Positions 1-4,843 of a DNA stretch of 9,241 nt are shown piece by piece. The number at the start of each line of letters is the position of its first letter. The first letter of the stretch is position 1. Position numbers and translations under genes: made by a program. This DNA is from an uncultured Saprospiraceae bacterium (GTDB lineage: Bacteria; Bacteroidota; Bacteroidia; Chitinophagales; Saprospiraceae), in the NCBI GenBank assembly GCA_937127195.1, contig CAKZLT010000649.1, positions 1 through 9,241 on the forward strand, in the 5' to 3' direction. The notes under the pieces were generated by a model. The model made no database searches. It worked only from the letters and a program-made list of their open reading frames with translations, and was not told the origin of the DNA.

Positions 1-165
1 AGGTTTAGGATGTTTGTTTTCATAACTCATTTCGTAGGCAACACAGCAATGAGCGAGCATTTGCGATACATTCATTTTCCCCCATTGAGGTCTTGTATCT
101 GCTTTTAAATTGTTAATGCGAGCAATCATGGATTGAGCACAGCTTGCTTCAAAAATATTTTGCAT
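1..165 (-). CDS. DUF1569-family (DinB-like) protein, N-terminal part only
   Basis: An open frame reads leftward from an ATG at 163-165 to the window edge, giving 55 residues with no stop. The peptide starts MQNIFEASC and contains WGKMNVSQMLAHCCVAYEM; a W-G-K-M-x-x-x-Q-M-L-A-H-C core is typical of Bacteroidota DUF1569 proteins, which belong to the DinB/YfiT-like four-helix-bundle superfamily. The conserved His in the MLAHC segment is the kind of residue that binds metal in DinB folds. The molecular function of DUF1569 is not established. The gene lies 67 bp downstream of coaD on the same strand, so it could be read from the same transcript or from its own promoter; I see no clear promoter in the gap. 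The C-terminal two thirds lie outside the window. Confidence 0.75.
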   Translation of the reverse strand, partial: MQNIFEASCAQSMIARINNLKADTRPQWGKMNVSQMLAHCCVAYEMSYENKHPKP

Positions 166-232
166 AACTTACTTGTTTTGATAAAAAAAATCCGTGGAAA
201 ACGCTAATATATATTTTTATTAAAATTATTGA

Positions 233-733
233 TTAGAGCGATTTATCCATTTTATTAGTCAAATCATCTTGAATAGCTTCAGGCACAAAAGGACTAACGT
301 CTCCTCCGCCTCGAATAATTTCTCTTACGATTGTAGAACTAATGTGAGAATATTGAGGTTCACTAATAAAAAACACCGTTTCAAGTCCTTTTCCTAAAGT
401 AAAATTAAGCTGAGAAATAATGCGTTCATAATCAAAATCAGAGGCATTTCGTAAACCTCTTACGATGTGACTTGCTCCCACTTCTTGACAAAAATTAGCC
501 GTTAAACCTTTAAATTGATTGATTTCGACATTAGGCATATCGGCAAAAGCCCTTTCTAACCATTCCAATCTTTGCTCTAATGAGAACAAGTTTTTCTTTT
601 GAGAATTAACACCTATTGCAATTATGACTTTATCAAAAAGAGGTGCGGCTTTTTTTACGATTTCAAAATGTCCAATAGTAATCGGGTCATAAGAACCAGG
701 TAATACTGCAATTTTGCTAGGTGCTGAATCCAT
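233..733 (-). CDS. coaD: Phosphopantetheine adenylyltransferase (CoaD)
   Basis: Catalyses the fourth, reversible step of coenzyme A synthesis in the cytoplasm: 4'-phosphopantetheine plus ATP gives dephospho-CoA plus pyrophosphate. The 166 residues match the usual family length (about 155-170). Visible landmarks: the N-terminal nucleotidyltransferase loop GSYDPITIGHF (residues 13-23) with the T-x-G-H motif (T19, G21, H22); a basic KK pair at 46-47; the RGLRNASDFDYE block (92-103) that contacts ATP and pantetheine phosphate; and ISSTIVRE (131-138), the conserved SS-T-x-VR-E segment. The normal (T/H)xGH histidine is present, so the enzyme should be active. The start is an ATG at 731-733, 39 bp after the rsmD stop, in a same-strand cluster. 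This rsmD/DUF3822/coaD neighbourhood is, from memory, common in Bacteroidota. Confidence 0.97.
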   Translation of the reverse strand: MDSAPSKIAVLPGSYDPITIGHFEIVKKAAPLFDKVIIAIGVNSQKKNLFSLEQRLEWLERAFADMPNVEINQFKGLTANFCQEVGASHIVRGLRNASDFDYERIISQLNFTLGKGLETVFFISEPQYSHISSTIVREIIRGGGDVSPFVPEAIQDDLTNKMDKSL

Positions 734-772
734 TTTTTTATTTTTAAATCACAATTATAGGTTATTGAATAG

Positions 773-1327
773 CTATTCTTTTTCAGGATTATTTTTAAAA
801 ATACTAAAATAAGTCTTGCCATAAGTTCTCATCTGCCAGAAATGCGGATGATTTTGATAATCATGATTAGGATTATGCTCCATAACAAACCAGCCGTCAT
901 CTTTGACCATTCCTTTTTCAAAAATCAAATCAGGAATCAAATCCATTGTCGCCAAACCATAAGGAGGTCCAGCAAAAATGTAATCATATTTAATAGAACA
1001 AAATTCAATGTATTTGAATACATCAGAACGAACTATTTTAATATTCTCTTCAATATCTAATGTTTTTGAGGTTTCTGTAACAAATTTGATACAACCACCA
1101 AATTTATCAACATAAGTCACGTCTTCACAGCCTCTCGAAATAAATTCGTAGCTATGATTACCCGTTCCACCAAACATATCCAAGACTTTCAAGTCTTCAA
1201 AATAAAAATGGTTATTGATAATATTAAAAAGACCTTCTTTGGCAAAATCCGTTGTTGGACGTGTGGGCCAATTTTTGGCAGGCGGGAAGAATTTTCTTCC
1301 TTTAAATTTTCCTCCGATTATTCGCAT
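773..1327 (-). CDS. rsmD: RsmD-family 16S rRNA (guanine-N2)-methyltransferase
   Basis: RsmD transfers a methyl group from S-adenosylmethionine to N2 of G966 (E. coli numbering) of 16S rRNA in the small ribosomal subunit. The 184-residue length fits. Seen: the family N-terminus MRIIGGKFKGRKF followed by RPTTDFAKEGLFN (23-35), matching the R-P-T-x-D-x-x-(K/R)-E-x-x-F-N signature; SAM-binding motif I LDMFGGTG (49-56); an acidic VDK after the next strand (73-75); and motif IV at 119-123. Odd: motif IV reads A-G-P-P-Y, whereas the family consensus is (D/N)-P-P-Y; the first, catalytic position is Gly120. The rest of the fold looks intact, so this may be a lineage variant rather than decay. The gene overlaps the end of the upstream DUF3822 gene by 10 bp, implying co-transcription and probably translational coupling. 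Confidence 0.9.
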   Translation of the reverse strand: MRIIGGKFKGRKFFPPAKNWPTRPTTDFAKEGLFNIINNHFYFEDLKVLDMFGGTGNHSYEFISRGCEDVTYVDKFGGCIKFVTETSKTLDIEENIKIVRSDVFKYIEFCSIKYDYIFAGPPYGLATMDLIPDLIFEKGMVKDDGWFVMEHNPNHDYQNHPHFWQMRTYGKTYFSIFKNNPEKE

Positions 1328-2151
1328 ACGCTTAGACTATATAAATCAAAATGAAATTGTTGTGGAGTAGAACTATACTTTGGACTAAACTGATAGTACT
1401 TCGTTCGTTTAGCAAATTGAATTTGTCGAATGTAAGTAGAAAGCAACTTATAAATCGTCGAATTAGGCATAATTCCTCCCATTAATGTCAATGTTGATGC
1501 ATTCACATCCAAATCAAATTGCTGATACATTAACAAAACATAATATAAAAATGCCTCTGCTGAATTATACTTGTAATTATTGTACAATTGAAATTGATTA
1601 TTTTTATAAACAATAATATTCAATTCGCTAGGCTGTACATTTACAATTACATCATCGCCGTTAATTAGCCGTTTGGTTCTTCTTAAAAAAGGCGTTGCGA
1701 TGTGATATAATTTAAATGAAGGAAAAACAGCTTGCAATTCGTTGTACAAGCGATTATCAATCGTATGAACATTCTTAATATTCAATTCTTCGATAGCATC
1801 CGTAAAAATCATCTCATGCTTTGTCGGTTGACAAATCGCTTCCAAATAAGATTTTTGAACACTAGGGCGATAAATTAAGGCTGGTACTAAGCAGAAATGC
1901 TGAGAGTCAACACCTATATTAATTTGCTGAAAAGAATGTTTCAATATAGGTTCACTTTCTACTATTGAACGAATGTCTGTATAGACTTTCAGTTCATCCA
2001 GTAAAAAGTGCTTCTGATACAAAATACGCTTTTGAGAGTCCGAAACATAAAAGAAAAACCTGTTCGCCCCGACAAGGACGGACAGGTTATCTTTAGGACT
2101 AAGCCTATTTTGATAATTATCTAACTGCTTATCAAATACTATTGTCGCCAA
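1318..2151 (-). CDS. DUF3822 family protein
   Basis: A 277-residue soluble protein without signal peptide or membrane segment, which I recognise as the Bacteroidota-specific DUF3822 family from its length, its position beside rsmD and segments such as LSVLVGANRFFFYVSD (about 24-39), INIGVDSQHFCLVPA and TPFLRRTKRL. DUF3822 is thought to have an actin/hexokinase-like fold; no biochemical role is established. The start is a TTG (complement of 2149-2151): an in-frame TAA lies 9 nt further upstream, so the frame cannot be extended, and the next internal Met lies deep inside the protein (after residue 110). The start sits 13 bp inside the end of the upstream pseudopilin-like gene, and the stop overlaps the rsmD start, so it is the middle gene of an overlapping trio. 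A shared role with ribosome assembly or CoA supply is only inference from position. Confidence 0.85.
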   Translation of the reverse strand: MATIVFDKQLDNYQNRLSPKDNLSVLVGANRFFFYVSDSQKRILYQKHFLLDELKVYTDIRSIVESEPILKHSFQQINIGVDSQHFCLVPALIYRPSVQKSYLEAICQPTKHEMIFTDAIEELNIKNVHTIDNRLYNELQAVFPSFKLYHIATPFLRRTKRLINGDDVIVNVQPSELNIIVYKNNQFQLYNNYKYNSAEAFLYYVLLMYQQFDLDVNASTLTLMGGIMPNSTIYKLLSTYIRQIQFAKRTKYYQFSPKYSSTPQQFHFDLYSLSVCE

Positions 2152-2723
2152 TTTCCGTTAGTTGATGGTTTATTTAAATCGCCAAAAAAGAGCTTTCCTC
2201 TTTTAGGGTCGTAATTTCCGTCATACTTAGAGTACTTCGGGGTTGCCCATTTGCCCATATAATCCTTTACATTAGCTGTTACTTTAATTACAGGGATGTT
2301 TTTAGCACTTTGATACTCCTCCAAAACTTTAGACTCCATATCAAATACAATTCCATTTGTATATGGTACGAAACGTAAAGAATCAAGATTAATCCCTAAT
2401 GTTGTCATAGAATCAAGTGCACTTAATTCCGTTATAATTTCTACAACGTTTTCATCCACTTCAGGGTCACCTGATAATGATTTAATGACAAATTTCTCTG
2501 TTCGTAATACTTGTTCTAAAGTGTCAAATGTTGGAGCATACTTTCCAACTATACTCTTGTAAGCGATTTGTGCATCACGTATTTGTATTAGTTGGTCTCT
2601 TACTGCTTCTTCTCTATCTCTCCATTCACTTCTAAATTGGATAGGTTCTGCAATGCCTTGATACAAGACATAAGTTAGCGCTGCGGCTACTAAAAATAAA
2701 ACAATATTGATTGCAATTTTCAT
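2139..2723 (-). CDS. Conserved Bacteroidota membrane-anchored pseudopilin-like protein
   Basis: 194 residues with one N-terminal membrane segment (about residues 3-21, MKIAINIVLFLVAAALTYVL) and the rest probably on the outer face of the inner membrane. A charged helix follows (about 31-50), then the segment RDAQIAYKSIVGKYAPTFDTL (split view: RDAQIAYK at 49-56, then GKYAPTFDTL). A long hydrophobic N-helix followed by an A-x-x-A-Y-K-x-x-x-G-K-Y-x-x-x-F-D-x-L stretch resembles the start of type II secretion/type IV pseudopilins, but no prepilin peptidase site (G/A followed by F-T-L-I-E) is visible, so it is not a typical secreted pilin. I recall related proteins of unknown function beside DUF3822 in other Bacteroidota. 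It is the first gene of the overlapping cluster and the likely transcript head; its stop overlaps the TTG start of the DUF3822 gene. Confidence 0.7.
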   Translation of the reverse strand: MKIAINIVLFLVAAALTYVLYQGIAEPIQFRSEWRDREEAVRDQLIQIRDAQIAYKSIVGKYAPTFDTLEQVLRTEKFVIKSLSGDPEVDENVVEIITELSALDSMTTLGINLDSLRFVPYTNGIVFDMESKVLEEYQSAKNIPVIKVTANVKDYMGKWATPKYSKYDGNYDPKRGKLFFGDLNKPSTNGNWRQ

Positions 2724-2741
2724 GATTGATTAATTTCGGTT

Positions 2742-2755
2742 TTGCGTTTCCGCAA
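2742..2755. promoter_or_regulatory. Perfect dyad TTGCG-N4-CGCAA before the pseudopilin-like gene
   Basis: Two 5-bp arms (2742-2746 and 2751-2755) are exact inverted repeats with a 4-nt centre. They lie 19 bp upstream of the ATG of the minus-strand cluster. On the minus strand the overlapping stretch at 2753-2760 reads TATAATTG, one mismatch from the Bacteroidota -7 consensus TAnnTTTG, but no -33 element is evident. It could be an operator over the promoter or a small 5' leader hairpin. Confidence 0.3.
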
Positions 2756-2823
2756 TTATAATATATTTTAATGAAAAGTGAGAAATATTTGACTAATCAT
2801 TTTGTTAGAACCTAGTAATTAAT

Positions 2824-2850
2824 TAATCTAATCTATTGTCAATTAGATTA
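2824..2850. repeat. Inverted repeat 1 with TAATCTAAT/ATTAGATTA arms
   Basis: Nine-bp arms at 2824-2832 and 2842-2850 are exact reverse complements around a 9-nt centre. The spacer between the SDR-like gene and the pseudopilin-like gene holds this and a second inverted repeat with the same ATCTAAT core. Neither has a clear T-run immediately after it on either strand, so a simple intrinsic terminator is not supported. Possible roles are an operator pair or mRNA end structures. Confidence 0.45.
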
Positions 2851-2883
2851 TTTTCAAAATTTAATTATCCATTTTTAACATTT

Positions 2884-2902
2884 ATCTAATTTCTAATTAG
2901 AT
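2884..2902. repeat. Inverted repeat 2 with ATCTAAT/ATTAGAT arms
   Basis: Seven-bp arms at 2884-2890 and 2896-2902 around a 5-nt centre, using the same sequence as the arms of the repeat at 2824-2850; the two centres are about 56 bp apart. It lies about 40 bp beyond the stop of the minus-strand SDR-like gene. On the plus strand a T-rich stretch starts about 12 nt later, which is too far for a standard terminator. Confidence 0.45.
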
Positions 2903-2942
2903 GCTTACTTTGGTTTTTTTGGCGTTTGAGTTTTTTCCTTTT

Positions 2943-3554
2943 TCAAAAATCCAATGCAAATTTATCTATTTTTAGCATCTTTGGTGCTTCTAACACATAA
3001 AAAATTGCATCCATTAAGTCATTATTTAATGATTTATTCATTGCAGTCGAAGTTGCGTTCATTTTTAATCGTACAAAATTGACTGTTGGATAAGCCAGTT
3101 TTAAATTACTTACGCTATTAGAAATGTTTTTTTCGACAGCTTGAAATAATGGATGTCCAGCATTTGTATCAATCGAAAAATAAACGATTGTTCCTCCTCC
3201 TTTTCTATTCAAAATCTCACAAAGAGGAATCAATTCCGCTAAATGATTACTTGACGCAGACCATAATGCTTGCTTATCAAAAGGCATTTCGGTTGGTGGC
3301 AAATGAAAAATAATATCAAATCTTCCAAAATTAACATCAGCGATGGCAGCTAATTTTTGTGCTTGCGAACTATCTTTTAAATCTGCAACAAGCGCAATTG
3401 AAGCTCCTCCAATCTCTTTCACCATTTCATCAAGGTCGTAAAGTGTTTCTTTTTGTTGCCCAACAATGAGCATATTAAAACCACGTTCTAAACAAGAAAC
3501 CGTTACTGATTTCCCAAATTCGTTATCTGCATGTGTGATTAATATTGTTTTCAA
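2943..3554 (-). CDS. Short-chain dehydrogenase/reductase-like protein, degenerate active site
   Basis: 203 residues with the alternation of an SDR Rossmann fold: strand 1 KTILIT (2-7), strand 2 NMLIVG (27-32) followed by QQKETLYDL, the acidic residue D58 in VADL after strand 3, strand 4 FDIIFHLPP (79-87), and strand 5 TIVYFS (122-127) with the candidate catalytic Ser127. However, the cofactor loop reads T-H-A-D-N-E-F-G where SDRs have T-G-x-x-x-G-x-G (only the last Gly kept), the NAG motif is replaced by HLPP, and the Y-x-x-x-K pair is replaced by F137-x-x-x-E141. It is also shorter than the usual ~250 residues. It is therefore probably a non-enzymatic or altered SDR relative. Start: TTG (complement of 3552-3554), since the frame has no ATG before an upstream stop and the fold begins right at residue 2. 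It stands alone, divergent from the cpcT-like gene. Confidence 0.75.
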   Translation of the reverse strand: MKTILITHADNEFGKSVTVSCLERGFNMLIVGQQKETLYDLDEMVKEIGGASIALVADLKDSSQAQKLAAIADVNFGRFDIIFHLPPTEMPFDKQALWSASSNHLAELIPLCEILNRKGGGTIVYFSIDTNAGHPLFQAVEKNISNSVSNLKLAYPTVNFVRLKMNATSTAMNKSLNNDLMDAIFYVLEAPKMLKIDKFALDF

Positions 3555-3808
3555 TAGGATTTTTTTTAATTTTTAAATTAAAAAATCAAGATGCTTAAAA
3601 AAGGATTTCTATGATTTTCTAAAAATAAAAAAATATTAAATAACAAGCAGGTTATAATGAATAAAATCAGCTATTTTTCATGTGAAGCTACTTTATTTAT
3701 AAGTTAATTGATAAAAACAAAACGAGTCATTAGCAATAATGCATCATTTTAATATATTATTTTTTAATATTTTTACAAAAAAAATAATACAAATTCAATA
3801 CTATCTTT
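3555..3808. other. Divergent AT-rich intergenic region
   Basis: This 254-bp spacer separates the minus-strand SDR-like gene from the plus-strand cpcT-like gene and must hold both promoters. It is very AT-rich with long A and T runs. An 11-bp A/T inverted repeat (3562-3572 and 3575-3585, 2-nt centre) sits just before the SDR-like start. I cannot point to a convincing promoter: the best plus-strand -7 resemblance is TATTTTTA at 3768-3775, without a -33 partner. I see no gene or RNA here. Confidence 0.5.
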
Positions 3809-4429
3809 ATGACTAAAATATTTTCTATTCTCTTGATTAGCTGTTTACTAATAGCTTGTAAAGCAACCAAAAACGCGAATTCAACAGAAATGAATGAACT
3901 GATAAAACTGATGGTTGGCTCTTTTGATAATAAACTTCAAGCCAAAAAAGACTCTTCTTATCACAATATTAGATTAAAAATGTATCCTATCTGGAAAGAA
4001 AAAAAAGGAGAACACTGGCTTTATGTCGAACAAGCAATGAGTTCTGCACCGAATCAACCATATCGCCAACGCGTTTATTGTGTCAAATCATTGGGCAAAG
4101 ATTTATTTGAAAGTGCCGTTTATACTTTGCCTTCTCCCAAACGATTTGCTGGAAAATGGAATGAACCAGCCTTTTTTAATATTATTACATCAGATAGTTT
4201 GGTGCTGCGTGACGGCTGTTCTGTTTATTTAAGAAAGGTCTCGAGTAAGTACTATCGAGGTGCAACTAAGGAAGGAACTTGCGAAAGTTCTCTAAATGGT
4301 GCTGCAACTGCTACTTCTGAAGTAGAAGTATTTGAAGACAGAATCATTAGTTGGGATAGAGGCTTTGATGACGAAGGTAAGCAAGTCTGGGGAACCGAAA
4401 AAGGTGGCTATATTTTTAAAAAAGAATAA
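3809..4429 (+). CDS. CpcT/CpeT-family (phycobiliprotein lyase-like) lipoprotein
   Basis: 206 residues. A lipoprotein signal peptide is visible: basic start, hydrophobic stretch 4-16, lipobox LIAC with Cys17, and Lys18 at +2 (no Asp), consistent with an outer-membrane lipoprotein. The mature part matches the CpcT/CpeT family: RLKMYPIW (55-62), HWLYVEQA (69-76), PYRQRVY (84-90), FESAVY, a RFAGKW segment, then DSLVLRDGCSVYLR, ATSEVEVF and the C-terminal WDRGFDDEGKQVWG (182-195) followed by EKGGYIF. In cyanobacteria, CpcT attaches phycocyanobilin to Cys of phycobiliprotein beta subunits and has a lipocalin-like beta-barrel. Here there are no phycobiliproteins or bilin genes in view and the protein is exported, so the native role must differ; binding of another tetrapyrrole or lipid-like ligand is inference. 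ATG start, no clear Shine-Dalgarno. It is followed after 13 nt by the candidate structured RNA. Confidence 0.88.
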   Translation: MTKIFSILLISCLLIACKATKNANSTEMNELIKLMVGSFDNKLQAKKDSSYHNIRLKMYPIWKEKKGEHWLYVEQAMSSAPNQPYRQRVYCVKSLGKDLFESAVYTLPSPKRFAGKWNEPAFFNIITSDSLVLRDGCSVYLRKVSSKYYRGATKEGTCESSLNGAATATSEVEVFEDRIISWDRGFDDEGKQVWGTEKGGYIFKKE

Positions 4430-4442
4430 TTGTAACTCTTCG

Positions 4443-4632
4443 GAAGCGGAACATGAGACCGCCCTATGTGCGAGAAGCAAGATAGGACGTGAAGCAGTTA
4501 AAAGCTACAATATCTGACCGCAGAGGTAGGTCTCGCCTCTCAGTTCTGAAACGAGCAGTTATAAAAATGATGCTGAATAGTAGCCTATTTTGCTTCTCAT
4601 AGCCCTTTAGGATGGTCTCAATATTCGGCTTC
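4443..4632 (+). ncRNA. Candidate structured noncoding RNA, rod-shaped, 6S-like topology
   Basis: The two ends pair over distance. Outer stem: 4443-4447 with 4628-4632 (5 bp), a G-G mismatch, 4449-4451 with 4624-4626 (3 bp), a small internal loop, then 4454-4460 with 4614-4620 (7 bp). Next is a bubble of 11 nt (4461-4471) against 15 nt (4599-4613), in which 4464-4467 could still pair with 4599-4602. Then comes an uninterrupted 15-bp stem, 4472-4486 with 4584-4598. The single non-Watson-Crick pair in that stem (4481-4589) is G-U when read on the plus strand but would be C-A on the minus strand, favouring plus-strand transcription. The 97-nt apical part contains a 5-bp hairpin (4522-4526 with 4536-4540). 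Length, closing stem, central bubble and terminal stem resemble 6S RNA, the RNA polymerase regulator, but the family call is a hypothesis. It could also be a cpcT 3' UTR structure or a MITE. Confidence 0.5.
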
Positions 4633-4647
4633 TAAATAGTGTCATAA

Positions 4648-4661
4648 TTGATTCAAATCAC
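4648..4661 (+). promoter_or_regulatory. FNR-type box 1, upstream of usp
   Basis: TTGAT-N4-ATCAC matches 9 of 10 specified positions of the FNR/ANR consensus TTGAT-N4-ATCAA. Its centre is 22 bp (two helical turns) from the centre of the perfect box at 4670-4683, so a bound dimer on each would lie on the same DNA face. FNR-type regulators are CRP/FNR-family proteins that often respond to oxygen, nitric oxide or redox state; usp genes are known FNR/ANR targets in proteobacteria. The regulator itself is not in the window. Confidence 0.5.
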
Positions 4662-4669
4662 TTCCAATA

Positions 4670-4683
4670 TTGATTTTCATCAA
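4670..4683 (+). promoter_or_regulatory. FNR-type box 2 (perfect TTGAT-N4-ATCAA), upstream of usp
   Basis: All ten consensus positions match, with TTTC as the centre. It lies about 160 bp before the usp start, so direct activation at -41.5 would require a start point near 4718 and a 5' leader of about 125 nt. A caution: this 5-bp dyad is followed after 3 nt by eight T (4687-4694), so it could instead be the hairpin of a weak intrinsic terminator for the upstream transcript. The second, near-identical box 22 bp away is better explained by protein binding. Confidence 0.5.
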
Positions 4684-4732
4684 GTCTTTTTTTTATAAAA
4701 GTCAAGACCTTGTGGTTGTAATCAAAAGGTTC

Positions 4733-4750
4733 TTTTACAAAAGTGTAAAA
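4733..4750. promoter_or_regulatory. 18-bp palindrome TTTTACA-N4-TGTAAAA
   Basis: Seven-bp arms (4733-4739 and 4744-4750) are exact inverted repeats with a 4-nt centre, the geometry of a dimeric helix-turn-helix operator. It lies about 94 bp upstream of the usp start and 65 bp downstream of the centre of the second FNR-like box. I do not recognise a named regulator from the sequence; a small hairpin in the usp leader is an alternative. Confidence 0.35.
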
Positions 4751-4843
4751 AACTAAATTCAATCAAAATGTATTTTCTATACTTAGTAGCTCGACACTAT
4801 TAATTGGACTGACTACTTAGAAAATCAGATAATCAAAGGAACT

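Larger units (their letters stand above)
4430..4843. other. 414-bp intergenic block between cpcT-like and usp genes
   Basis: No protein gene is convincing here. The first half (about 4441-4632) is GC-richer (about 46% by my count) than the flanking AT-rich DNA and forms a long rod-like fold, annotated separately. The second half is AT-rich and holds two FNR-like boxes, a T8 run at 4687-4694, an 18-bp palindrome at 4733-4750 and the usp ribosome-binding site. A short AGGA at 4837-4840 precedes the usp ATG by only 3 nt. I see no good TAnnTTTG box for usp. Confidence 0.6.

Noticed and set aside
842..1354. Plus-strand open frames opposite rsmD
   Set aside because: Antisense shadows of rsmD; Ile/Met/Lys-rich translations without recognisable domains.
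3708..3721. Third FNR-like site before the cpcT-like gene
   Set aside because: Only the left half-site TTGAT matches; the right half fits 3 of 5 positions, expected by chance in AT-rich DNA.
4292..4480. Minus-strand 62-codon open frame
   Set aside because: Antisense shadow of the cpcT-like gene; Ser/Phe-rich translation typical of antisense frames.
4332..4517. Plus-strand open frame of 61 codons across the cpcT-like 3' end and the candidate RNA
   Set aside because: It starts inside the well-supported cpcT-like gene in another frame and its protein has low-complexity composition with no family resemblance.
4443..4632. Retron or group II intron RNA
   Set aside because: The paired ends resemble retron a1/a2 repeats, but no reverse transcriptase gene lies in the window and no intron domain 5 is visible.
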